Source: Lachnospiraceae bacterium
GTDB taxonomy: Bacteria > Bacillota > Clostridia > Lachnospirales > Lachnospiraceae
Length of the DNA: 37,425 nt
Reading direction: 5' to 3'
NCBI GenBank assembly: GCA_022792535.1
Contig: JAAWBG010000028.1
Span: 1 to 37,425 of the forward strand
Of the stretch, positions 23,261 to 30,093 are shown one piece after another. Below the pieces are notes generated by a model, which saw only the letters and a list, made by a program, of their open reading frames with translations, ran no database searches and had not been told where the DNA came from. The translations under genes and the position numbers were made by a program. Within the stretch, counting starts at the first letter, position 1, and each line of letters opens with the position of its first letter.

Positions 23261-24088
23261 CTAATTTGAATTATACGAATTGTATATCTTAATCTCTACC
23301 CTTCGGTTCCTTGCCCGTCCCTCTGGTGTAGCATTATCTGCCACAGGATTATACTCTCCACATCCAGTAGCGTTGATCTTTCCTGCCTCCAACACTGTTT
23401 TACCTAACACATAATCCTTAACCGCAAAAGCACGGTACGCAGATAAGACATCATTATTCTCATATTTTTCATTATTGATGGGTACATTATCTGTGTGCCC
23501 CTCGATATCAATCAAACTGCTGTCATATTTTTCTAAAATTAAAGCTAATTTATCCACCAAAGGAAGGGCTTCTTCCCGAATCTGAGACTGGCCTGAGTCA
23601 AAAAGCAATGCTCCGTTCAAGGTAATACGGACAAACTGTCCGTTGGCGTCTATCTCTATCTGATCGCTGATTCTCTCTTCCTCTGCCATCTTTTCGATCT
23701 GTTCCGCCATCTCTTCAGATTCTTTTAATCCGGCCTCTGCCAGTTCTTCCTTCAGATCCTGTTCTGGATTCGTTTTCTCTTCCTCATTATCTTCTCCCTC
23801 TTCTTCACTGGAAGAATTAGCCGCTTCCATATAGTACTGATCTAAGAGCTGAAGCTGATTTACGCCGGCTGCCACCATCTGACCATCTCCTATGGAAGAG
23901 CCCCCCTGAGGCAGAATGCTAAAACTGTGTTCCAAAGACTGGACCAAGGCTTCAAATTTATCCGCATCCACAGAGGACATGGAAAAAAGGAGTACGAAGA
24001 AACATAACAAAAGATTCATCAAGTCCGCAAAGGTATTCATCCAGTTGGCTGTACCTCCGCCAGAATCCTTCTTTTTTTTCTTTGCCAC
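23261..24088 (-). CDS. motB: flagellar stator protein MotB
   Basis: MotB anchors the stator to peptidoglycan and carries the ion-binding aspartate. The 275-residue protein has a basic start (MAKKKKKDSGGG) and one membrane helix (about 18-42) with the essential Asp22 in TFADLMNLL. An acidic plug/linker region (about 85-135) is followed by an OmpA-like domain (IDIEGHTDNVPINNEKYENN, and ATPEGRARNRRVEIKIY). The start is a GTG whose first base is the last base of the motA TAG stop; GGAGGT is 8 bases upstream. The one-base overlap implies tight translational coupling with motA. Confidence 0.96.
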   Translation of the reverse strand: MAKKKKKDSGGGTANWMNTFADLMNLLLCFFVLLFSMSSVDADKFEALVQSLEHSFSILPQGGSSIGDGQMVAAGVNQLQLLDQYYMEAANSSSEEEGEDNEEEKTNPEQDLKEELAEAGLKESEEMAEQIEKMAEEERISDQIEIDANGQFVRITLNGALLFDSGQSQIREEALPLVDKLALILEKYDSSLIDIEGHTDNVPINNEKYENNDVLSAYRAFAVKDYVLGKTVLEAGKINATGCGEYNPVADNATPEGRARNRRVEIKIYNSYNSN

Positions 24089-24876
24089 TATTCTTCACCT
24101 CCGCCCTGTTCCAACATGCCTGCACGCATCTTCGGAGACAGGAAGGATTTCAGCTTTTCCTCAATTACACGGGGGTTCTCGCCCGCTTGAATGGACAACA
24201 ATCCTTCCACTGTAATTTCCTTAATTCGAATCTCTTCGTCATTATTTACTTTTAATTTTGCAGCTGTAGGGTTGCAGAGCCAGTTGGCAATCAACGAACC
24301 ATACAGCGTTGTAACCAACGCAACTGACATGGAAGGTCCTACCGTTGAGGGGTCGTCCAGCTTTGCCAACATGTTGATCAGACCAATCAACGTACCGATC
24401 ATACCCCAGGCAGGCCCTAACCCCTCCCAGGCCTTCCAAAATCCAATATTTACATTGTGACGCTCTTCCACGCTGATCAAATCAGCTTCCATAATGCCTC
24501 TTACCAGTTCTGGATCCGTACCATCCACAACCAGCATAACGCCTTTTTTTAGGAATTCATCTTCAATTCCGTTCGCCGCTTCTTCCAGCGCCAGAAGTCC
24601 TTCCTTTCTGGCTATATTTGACAAATCAATAATATTCTTAATGACTTCCCCTACGTCTGATTTCGTCCCTTTAAATGTCAGGGTAATAGATTTCAGACCA
24701 TTGATAAAGTCCGGAAGTTTGTGGGATGCAAGCACACCAACCAAGGAACCTCCAATGGTAATAACTACCGAAGGAACATCCCAGAAGTCTCTTACAAGAT
24801 TACCACCGCCTACAAGAACTCCAAACACAAACAACACAATACCCAGTATAATTCCCAATATAGATGCTATATCCAC
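24088..24876 (-). CDS. motA: flagellar stator protein MotA
   Basis: MotA forms the pentamer around MotB that converts ion flow into torque on FliG. The product (262 residues from GTG 24876) has four membrane helices and the conserved tail pair GLGPAWGMIGTLIGLINMLA and VALVTTLYGSLIANWLCNP, which line the ion path. The cytoplasmic loop (about 60-145) contains the charged residues that meet FliG. The start is ambiguous between GTG 24885 and GTG 24876; the latter gives MDIASILGIILG, like homologues, and has AGGTGG 5 bases upstream. The 180-base gap to flbD holds two inverted repeats, one of them very long. Confidence 0.95.
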   Translation of the reverse strand: MDIASILGIILGIVLFVFGVLVGGGNLVRDFWDVPSVVITIGGSLVGVLASHKLPDFINGLKSITLTFKGTKSDVGEVIKNIIDLSNIARKEGLLALEEAANGIEDEFLKKGVMLVVDGTDPELVRGIMEADLISVEERHNVNIGFWKAWEGLGPAWGMIGTLIGLINMLAKLDDPSTVGPSMSVALVTTLYGSLIANWLCNPTAAKLKVNNDEEIRIKEITVEGLLSIQAGENPRVIEEKLKSFLSPKMRAGMLEQGGGEE

Positions 24877-24935
24877 TTTAGCCACCTGCCCTTTTCATCC
24901 ATGAAATGTAGTATTCTATCCTTAAATATCTTACC

Positions 24936-24989
24936 TATGGACCTACGAACGCTCCATAATGATCCTTATGGAACATTCGTGGATCCATA
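24936..24989 (-). other. 24-position hairpin upstream of motA
   Basis: Positions 24936-24959 and 24966-24989 form a stem of 24 positions around a 6-base loop. Read as operon-strand RNA there are 20 Watson-Crick pairs, 3 G-U wobbles and 1 mismatch. Read as plus-strand RNA, three of the four imperfect positions become C-A mismatches, so pairing is better in the operon direction. Each arm also contains TATGGA...TCCATA, so two shorter hairpins are an alternative fold. No U-tract follows (GGTAAGATAT). A processing site or stabiliser for motAB mRNA is one possibility. Confidence 0.75.
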
Positions 24990-25012
24990 AGCTTTTCTGT
25001 TGAACATCCGTA

Positions 25013-25048
25013 ATTCAATGAATCTTTTTCTGCTCGGCTTCATTGAAT
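25013..25048 (-). other. second inverted repeat between flbD and motA
   Basis: ATTCAATGAA (25013-25022) and TTCATTGAAT (25039-25048) are perfect 10-base inverted repeats separated by 16 bases. It lies 17-52 bases after the flbD stop codon and just upstream of the longer motA-side hairpin. It is AT-rich and lacks a terminator U-run on the operon strand. It could be an RNA hairpin or a protein-binding dyad; I cannot tell which. Confidence 0.5.
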
Positions 25049-25064
25049 ACCCAGTTCAGATATG

Positions 25065-25274
25065 TTACTCCTTCGTCAGCCAGGGAAGCCCTGTTGACGT
25101 AATTTCTTTCTTGTATAATATTACTAAATTTTTTACTTCTTGTCTACTTTCTTTTACAATTAATTTCTTGCCGGTTACAAAAGAAAGGACAGTATCTGGT
25201 GTTTCCTCTACGCTCTCAATCAATTCTGCGTTAACCAACACTGTCGAACCATTTAATTTTGTAACTTCTATCAT
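25065..25274 (-). CDS. flbD: small flagellar protein FlbD
   Basis: FlbD (YlzI) is a small conserved protein, here 69 residues, encoded beside flgE or motA in many bacteria, with unknown biochemical role. The sequence MIEVTKLNGSTVLVNAELIE followed by SVEETPDTVLSFVTGKKLIV is the family pattern, and the whole gene is one compact domain. The longer frame to 25289 is rejected because the ATG at 25274 has AGGTGG 6 bases upstream and matches homologues. A possible promoter with extended -10 (25295-25300) and a strong hairpin lie in the gap to flgE, so flbD-motAB may have extra independent expression. Confidence 0.92.
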   Translation of the reverse strand: MIEVTKLNGSTVLVNAELIESVEETPDTVLSFVTGKKLIVKESRQEVKNLVILYKKEITSTGLPWLTKE

Positions 25275-25294
25275 GGGGCTCCACCTCAAAGCAT

Positions 25295-25323
25295 ATTATA
25301 CCACATATCGGGGAACTATGAAA
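25295..25323 (-). promoter_or_regulatory. possible internal promoter before flbD-motA-motB
   Basis: The minus strand shows TGGTATAAT, an extended -10 (TATAAT at 25295-25300), with a weak -35-like TTTCAT (25318-25323) at 17 bases. Transcription would start near 25288, leaving a short leader containing the flbD SD. The poor -35 box is the main weakness, though extended -10 promoters tolerate that. If real, it would let stator genes be expressed partly independently of the upstream operon. Confidence 0.35.
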
Positions 25324-25344
25324 CACAGTTCCCCAAGATATATG
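25302..25344 (-). other. hairpin between flgE and flbD
   Basis: CACATATC plus GGGGAACT (25302-25317) pairs with AGTTCCCC (25327-25334), a 2-base bulge and GATATATG (25337-25344). This gives 16 pairs, one a G-U wobble in operon-strand RNA, with a 9-base loop. On the plus strand the stem is followed by TTTTTT (25346-25351) and resembles an antisense terminator. On the operon strand no U-run follows; TGGTATAAT does. It probably protects or processes the flgE mRNA 3' end, by inference. Confidence 0.6.
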
Positions 25345-25390
25345 ATTTTTTCTGTTAATTTTTGTTAAATCCTGATTTACTTACCAGAAC

Positions 25391-27001
25391 TTATCGTTTC
25401 AAATTGATCAACTCTTCCAATAAGGTATCAGAAGTTGTGATAATTCTGGAGTTGGCCTGGAAACCTCTTTGTGTGGTGATCATCTCTGTAAACTCTGTAG
25501 AAAGGTCTACGTTGGACATTTCCAGCACTCCACTGTTCATCTTACCGCCATCTGCAGTGATATCCTGACCGATTCCATCAAATTCTCCAGAGTTCAATGT
25601 GGTCCGGTAACAGTTATCTCCCAGTTTCTCAAGGCCGGAAGGATTTGCAAAAACTGCCACTGCAATCTGACCTAACAACACGGTATTACCATTGTCATAG
25701 TTTCCGAAAATCCGTCCGTCCTCACGTACCTGCAGTCCAGTCAGATCCCCCAGTTTCTTACCCTGTCCTTCTGTCTTATCTACATTACCTTTTAAGATAT
25801 CCAAAGTACAGTTTGCTCCATTATCGTAACATGTTGTCTGGGTAAAATCAACGTTGATATTTTCAAATTGAGTACCCAGGGAAGACAGATTCAATCCTAC
25901 GCTGTTGCTGCCTTCTGCGCCTACCCAGTTAAATTTTCCGGCAACTGCGCCGCCCTGGAAGAAGTCCAGCTCATATCCTGTAATGGTATCTGTATGGGTA
26001 TAGACAGCAGATTGTCCTTGCTGCTGAATATTGGCCGGATTAAAATTCGTCACCTGATCACCGGTAAGGCCGAATATCTCCGTTACAGAATAAGATGTAG
26101 TACCATTTTCATATTTGTTTGTAGCTTGATTATAAGTCAGCGTAATATTATTTTTATCATTTATCGTGCCATCGGCATTGTATGTAAATCCTGACTGAAG
26201 CTTAAAATGTCTGTCCACAGTTGTATTTGCTCCAAAGACTTTATCCAATGTATTATTCGCTGGATCTGCACTGATATAATCGTTTAAAACGGAATGATTG
26301 GTGGAATCCAGTACATCTGTTAACTCCACAGTATATCTCTGCTCATCCTCGTCTACCATCTTTACTGAAAATTTAGCTGTATAACTGTAGCCAAGGCCAT
26401 CATAAAATCCAAGGCTCATTACATATCCGCCATCGGAATTTACCTGTACATTTTTAGAGTCCAGTACTCCGCTGACTGTAGCCTGGGTGGTTGCTTCCGG
26501 CGGAGAGGTCAGATTCTCCTCTGTCATAATCTTCAATGTGGATACCGTATCCTTTCGGATATCTCCGGTGGTAGGATCTACCTGCCATCCCATAACGGTA
26601 TAACCATTTGCTTTCGTAGCGAGGTTTCCCGCTCCATCAATATAGAAAGAACCTGCTTTCGTGAAAAGATTCTCGGAACCGTTGTTGACAATAAAGAAAC
26701 TATCTCCGGTGATCTTTAAATCCCATCCGTCTCCAGTGGTCTGTGTTGCTCCCGGAGAAGTAATATTTACAGAAGTAGAACCGGTAGTAACACCAAGACC
26801 AATCTGTTTTGCGTTGACACCGCCCTTGGTAGCGGTTGCCCCTGATGCACCAGACATATTCTGATACATAATCTCACTGAACGTGGTACTGGAAGATTTG
26901 AATGCAACTGTATTTACATTTGCAATATTATTACCAATTACGTCCATCTTTGTCTGATGTGTCTTTAATCCTGACACGCCAGAATACAATGCTCTCATCA
27001 T
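25391..27001 (-). CDS. flgE: flagellar hook protein FlgE
   Basis: FlgE is the exported structural protein of the hook. The 536-residue protein starts MMRALYSGVSGLKTHQTKMD and VIGNNIANVNTVAFKSSSTT, the axial-family N-terminus. It has a long variable middle domain and ends with the axial C-terminal helix (VDLSTEFTEMITTQRGFQAN then LLEELINLKR). An AGGAGG lies 10 bases before the first of two ATGs. The middle domain is larger than in 400-residue enteric hooks, as is common in Bacillota and spirochaetes. Three cysteines (about 391, 398, 464), unusual in an extracellular axial protein, fall in the C-terminal third. It follows the TIGR02530-type gene by 79 bases. Confidence 0.95.
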   Translation of the reverse strand: MMRALYSGVSGLKTHQTKMDVIGNNIANVNTVAFKSSSTTFSEIMYQNMSGASGATATKGGVNAKQIGLGVTTGSTSVNITSPGATQTTGDGWDLKITGDSFFIVNNGSENLFTKAGSFYIDGAGNLATKANGYTVMGWQVDPTTGDIRKDTVSTLKIMTEENLTSPPEATTQATVSGVLDSKNVQVNSDGGYVMSLGFYDGLGYSYTAKFSVKMVDEDEQRYTVELTDVLDSTNHSVLNDYISADPANNTLDKVFGANTTVDRHFKLQSGFTYNADGTINDKNNITLTYNQATNKYENGTTSYSVTEIFGLTGDQVTNFNPANIQQQGQSAVYTHTDTITGYELDFFQGGAVAGKFNWVGAEGSNSVGLNLSSLGTQFENINVDFTQTTCYDNGANCTLDILKGNVDKTEGQGKKLGDLTGLQVREDGRIFGNYDNGNTVLLGQIAVAVFANPSGLEKLGDNCYRTTLNSGEFDGIGQDITADGGKMNSGVLEMSNVDLSTEFTEMITTQRGFQANSRIITTSDTLLEELINLKR

Positions 27002-27080
27002 AACGAAATGACCTCCTGATTCTTATCGCCGCGTGACCTCTTCTGTCATTCCAAGGTCCATTGCCTCCTCTTAGGTCCGG

Positions 27081-27479
27081 CTACATGATCACGGCTCCAT
27101 CAATATTAGTATATACATTTTCATCGGACTCTGTCTGATCCATTGCCGTCACCACTGTTTTATTGGGTACGTTTACAATGAAGGAATATGAGTCTACAAT
27201 GACGAGGGATTCTTTCATTCCCTTCGCTTCTGCTTTTTCCGCCCCTGTCTCCAAACGCTCTTTCTGATCTGTAGAAAGTTCTATTTTCCTGCTCTGCAGG
27301 CGCATGGATGCATGTTTTGAAAATTTTAATGCAGAATTCTCACTTACAGACTGTTTCTGTTTTAAGATTTCGCCAAAAGACAATTCCCCTTCCGGTATTG
27401 TTACATTCTGGCTGTTTGGTTTCAGATACTGATCTGTAATCTGTTCAATGGAAGAGAATTTCTTTGAAATTTGATTCAT
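27081..27479 (-). CDS. TIGR02530-type flagellar operon protein, function unknown
   Basis: The 132-residue protein matches the conserved flagellar operon protein family often found between flgD and flgE in Bacillota and spirochaetes. Recognisable features are the central ALKFSKHASMRLQSRKIELS followed by a charged helix (DQKERLETGAEKAEAKG) and a C-terminal strand region (ESLVIVDSYSFIVNVPNKTV, VVTAMDQ). It has no signal peptide or membrane helix. Position suggests a role in hook or hook-cap assembly or in regulating FlgE, but the biochemical function is not established. The start ATG is the first in frame. The gene ends 79 bases before flgE, with a second GGAGG in the gap. Confidence 0.88.
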   Translation of the reverse strand: MNQISKKFSSIEQITDQYLKPNSQNVTIPEGELSFGEILKQKQSVSENSALKFSKHASMRLQSRKIELSTDQKERLETGAEKAEAKGMKESLVIVDSYSFIVNVPNKTVVTAMDQTESDENVYTNIDGAVIM

Positions 27480-27541
27480 GATATCTCTCCGTTCTTACGC
27501 TTCCCTGCGTTCTCTATATGTTTACGAGTGCCATCCCTGTT

Positions 27542-28306
27542 TCAGGCAGTTTTATTTCCTTCGGTCTGCCCATTCTCATCCTTATTGTCTGTGCCTCCTG
27601 TAGTGTCGTCTGGCTTATCTGTATTTCCATCCCCTTCTACCTTATCAGAACTATCAGAATTATTACCCAGCAGTTCATTCATCTTTGTGATCAAAGCCTT
27701 GAATTTCTCCAACTCATCTTTGCAATACCGTGCAATATGTGCTTTCTGATAACTGGTAAGACTGTCGTAGGCCGCCGCAATAGCATTTAATTTATCTTTG
27801 TCAGCAACGGTCAGTTTATCTGGATCCGGCATATTTCCAACCGCTTCCTTAAAATCTTCTCCAATCAAAGTTGCATCCAAATATTCATCGTCTACTACGG
27901 TATCCAGATCATCCAGATTATACCATGCATCGTCAATAGACAAATATGTCTTATTTCCTTCTTTCCGAACTTGATCTACTCTGCCGGATACATAATTTGT
28001 CTCTCCATTTGATGTCACTGCCATGATCACTGTCTTGCCCACAAGACTAGTAGCCTGTGAAGTTTCTAAGCTTGCGCGCATATTCTGCATTTCTTCCAAA
28101 GAAGAAAAGGTTGCCAGCTGTGAAATATATTCTGTGTTAGATGTCGGTTCCAATGGATCCTGGTATTTCATTTGAGCTACCAGCAGCTGCAGAAACGCTT
28201 CTTTGTCCAGACTGCTGTTACTGTCTCTCTTTGCTTCTGTTTCTGTCGCGTTAGGATCATAACCATTTACAATTTGACCATCTTGTACTGGTACTGTAAC
28301 TGCCAT
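27542..28306 (-). CDS. flgD: hook cap protein FlgD with extra C-terminal helical domain
   Basis: FlgD caps the growing hook and guides FlgE assembly. The conserved N-terminal region is clear (LDKEAFLQLLVAQMKYQDPL, EYISQLATFSSLEEMQNM), followed by a Tudor/SH3-like strand region (SLVGKTVIMAV ... YLSIDDAWYNLDDLDTV, about 86-137). From about residue 152 to 213 it carries an additional helical segment (MPDPDKLTVADKDKLNAIAA, AYDSLTSYQKAHI). This resembles the helical repeats found in many Gram-positive surface proteins (ALP-x-DK-x-T-x-x-D ... AYDALTxxQK). A Ser/Asp/Gly/Asn-rich low-complexity tail ends the protein. At 254 residues it is much longer than the roughly 140-residue Bacillus FlgD. Confidence 0.93.
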   Translation of the reverse strand: MAVTVPVQDGQIVNGYDPNATETEAKRDSNSSLDKEAFLQLLVAQMKYQDPLEPTSNTEYISQLATFSSLEEMQNMRASLETSQATSLVGKTVIMAVTSNGETNYVSGRVDQVRKEGNKTYLSIDDAWYNLDDLDTVVDDEYLDATLIGEDFKEAVGNMPDPDKLTVADKDKLNAIAAAYDSLTSYQKAHIARYCKDELEKFKALITKMNELLGNNSDSSDKVEGDGNTDKPDDTTGGTDNKDENGQTEGNKTA

Positions 28307-28340
28307 ATAATCTCTCCTTTCTTAATCTCTTTCTATTAGT

Positions 28341-29849
28341 TTATGCTGTCAGATCTACGCTGTTTCCCTGATCTGCCATAATCTTTGCCGCCAGATTTTC
28401 TGCCTCGGACATAACCCCTTCCAGTTCCTCTGGATGATTCAGGTTAATATTCCTTCTGGATGATTTTTCTGCCTCTGCTTCCTGCTGATCTCTTGCAGGA
28501 TTCTGCTGATTTTCTTCCAGATTACGCTCAAATTCATGACTGGCAATGGTCACTTCAATCGCCTCTACCTTGATTCCCTGCTGATTCATATTTTCCCGCA
28601 GCATGGCAACCTGACTCTCCAAAGCTTCTTTTACAGCCTCATTCTGAGCCGCAAGCTGAGCGGTAATCACGCCTTCTCTGGATATTACCTGCAAATAAAC
28701 TTTTCCTAAATTCGCAGGATTTAACTGCATCTCAATAGAAGATTCTGCCTGACTGACCATAATTTTTGTCATCTGGCTTACCTGGCGCATGATATCCTCG
28801 ACGTTTATTCTGGTCTGAACAATGGTCTGGGTAATTTCCACTGCCTGTCCTTGATTCACAGTCTGGGCCGTAGTCTGATATGTGACATGGCTCTGAGAAT
28901 GTTCTGTCTTTCCAGTATTTTTTGAGCCCATATCTTTTGCAGTGTCTGTGAGAGATTTATCCAAAGATTCTTCTTGGGAATCCTGGCCTGTCTCTTCTGG
29001 ATTCTGTTCCTGCTCTTTCACCACCTGAATCTGGCCCTCCTGGTCTGATTCCTCTGGATTTTTTACAACCTCTGGATTCTCATTTTGGACTTGCTGATTC
29101 TCTGCAGTAGCAGTCTGTAAAATCTCTACGGTTTCTTCTGCCTTTGCAGCTGGAGTTTCCACAAAAACATTTTCCATTCCAGTCTGTGGTGTCTCAAGCT
29201 CTGGTGTCTGAGGCAAAATCTCTGCTGTCCCTTGATCTTCTGCCATATTCCACTGTTCTAAAAACTGTGTCATTTCTTCCGGCGTAAGCTCTAACTGTGC
29301 CATCAGATCCTCTGTCAAAGCTCCAATTCCTTTCAAAATCTGCTGGAATCCTTCACTCAAAAGCAACTCTCCTACCTCTTCACTGCCTGTCAATTCCATC
29401 ACAAGACCTGCCAGTTTTGAGCTGTCTGTGAGATCCAGTACTGTAAGTCCCAAAGCTTCCATGGCCTCCTTGACTTCTTCCTCTGTGACTCCCAGTTCCT
29501 CGGCTACCGCCTCTGTTACTTTTTCCTCAAAAGTCTGCAATTTCTCATCTACATCTTCCGGCAGTTTACTCTGAATATCAGAATTATCATTTTTCACAAA
29601 AGCGTTTTCCCGATATCCGTTTTTCGATGTCTCTTTGACATATGCGGTCTGGTTTGCATCATTGACTTTCAAGGTTTGATTCAAATTGCTGTTCCAGGAA
29701 AACATATTCTGTTTCTCATTTCCTGCAGCCTGATTCTGACTCAGCAAAGTGCCAAAAAGAGGATCACTTCCCTGCATTCCATTTTTCTGGGTCCCTGACA
29801 GCTCTGAACTGCGCATAAGGGCCATGACCTGAGATATCTTGTTTGTCAA
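28341..29849 (-). CDS. fliK: flagellar hook-length control protein FliK
   Basis: FliK measures hook length and triggers the FlhB specificity switch. The 502-residue protein has a long, poorly conserved Glu/Gln/Thr-rich N-terminal and middle region, as expected for a molecular ruler. The conserved C-terminal flg_hook domain (about 360-435) includes SSIEMQLNPANLGKVYLQVI, SREGVITAQLAAQNEAVKEA and LESQVAMLRENMNQQGIKVE. The start is TTG at 29849: AAGGAGG is 8 bases upstream, whereas the first ATG (codon 9) has no SD. It follows a 244-base structured gap, the longest in the operon, which may tune expression. Confidence 0.94.
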   Translation of the reverse strand: MTNKISQVMALMRSSELSGTQKNGMQGSDPLFGTLLSQNQAAGNEKQNMFSWNSNLNQTLKVNDANQTAYVKETSKNGYRENAFVKNDNSDIQSKLPEDVDEKLQTFEEKVTEAVAEELGVTEEEVKEAMEALGLTVLDLTDSSKLAGLVMELTGSEEVGELLLSEGFQQILKGIGALTEDLMAQLELTPEEMTQFLEQWNMAEDQGTAEILPQTPELETPQTGMENVFVETPAAKAEETVEILQTATAENQQVQNENPEVVKNPEESDQEGQIQVVKEQEQNPEETGQDSQEESLDKSLTDTAKDMGSKNTGKTEHSQSHVTYQTTAQTVNQGQAVEITQTIVQTRINVEDIMRQVSQMTKIMVSQAESSIEMQLNPANLGKVYLQVISREGVITAQLAAQNEAVKEALESQVAMLRENMNQQGIKVEAIEVTIASHEFERNLEENQQNPARDQQEAEAEKSSRRNINLNHPEELEGVMSEAENLAAKIMADQGNSVDLTA

Positions 29850-29880
29850 TCTCCTCTCCTCCTTTCTTTTTGATTATTTA

Positions 29881-29908
29881 TTATATGATTCCTTTCGGAA
29901 CCCTATAA
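29881..29908 (-). other. GAAA-tetraloop hairpin in the fliK leader
   Basis: As operon-strand RNA, TTATA-G-GGTTCC (29897-29908) pairs with GGAATC-A-TATAA (29881-29892) across a GAAA tetraloop (29893-29896). This gives 11 pairs including one G-U, interrupted by one G-A mismatch. The plus strand would have a TTTC loop instead of a stable GNRA loop, so the RNA reading in the operon direction is favoured. It ends about 30 bases before the fliK TTG start and just upstream of its very strong SD. Confidence 0.6.
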
Positions 29909-29960
29909 CCGGATTGTTTTATCATACGCTAAGGTGCTTATACACAGCCATTATCATGCC

Positions 29961-30030
29961 AAAAGGCTCTCATCACTCTGTGATAAGAACACTTTTTGTG
30001 CAGGATGTCTTTGCTGCCAAAGACAGCAAG
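29961..30030 (-). other. two further hairpins in the motE-fliK gap, one with alternative folds
   Basis: GTCTTTG (30007-30013) and CAAAGAC (30018-30024) form a perfect 7-bp stem with a 4-base loop. The overlapping TTGCTG and CAGCAA (30013-30029) form a competing stem, so the two folds exclude each other. Farther downstream TTATCAC with GTGATGA (about 29969-29986) makes a 7-bp stem with one G-U. No coding capacity with an SD was found in 29850-30093, and no confident promoter. Confidence 0.45.
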
Positions 30031-30093
30031 ACTTTTTAGTATCGGAAAATCAATTGCGAAATACAAAAGCTATGTATCTTATAAACATATTAC

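Noticed and set aside
24886..24935. TAGAAT as a -10 box for a motA promoter
   Set aside because: No acceptable -35 hexamer at 16-18 bases.
27023..27061. A 12-residue mini-ORF with GGAGG in the gap between the TIGR02530-type gene and flgE
   Set aside because: The SD is only 2 bases from the ATG, the peptide is tiny and non-distinctive, and flgE has its own AGGAGG downstream. A leader peptide cannot be excluded but is not supported.
30040..30075. Possible motility-sigma promoter (CCGATAC) in the motE-fliK gap
   Set aside because: The -10-like element lacks a matching TAAA at the required spacing; only two of four -35 bases fit.
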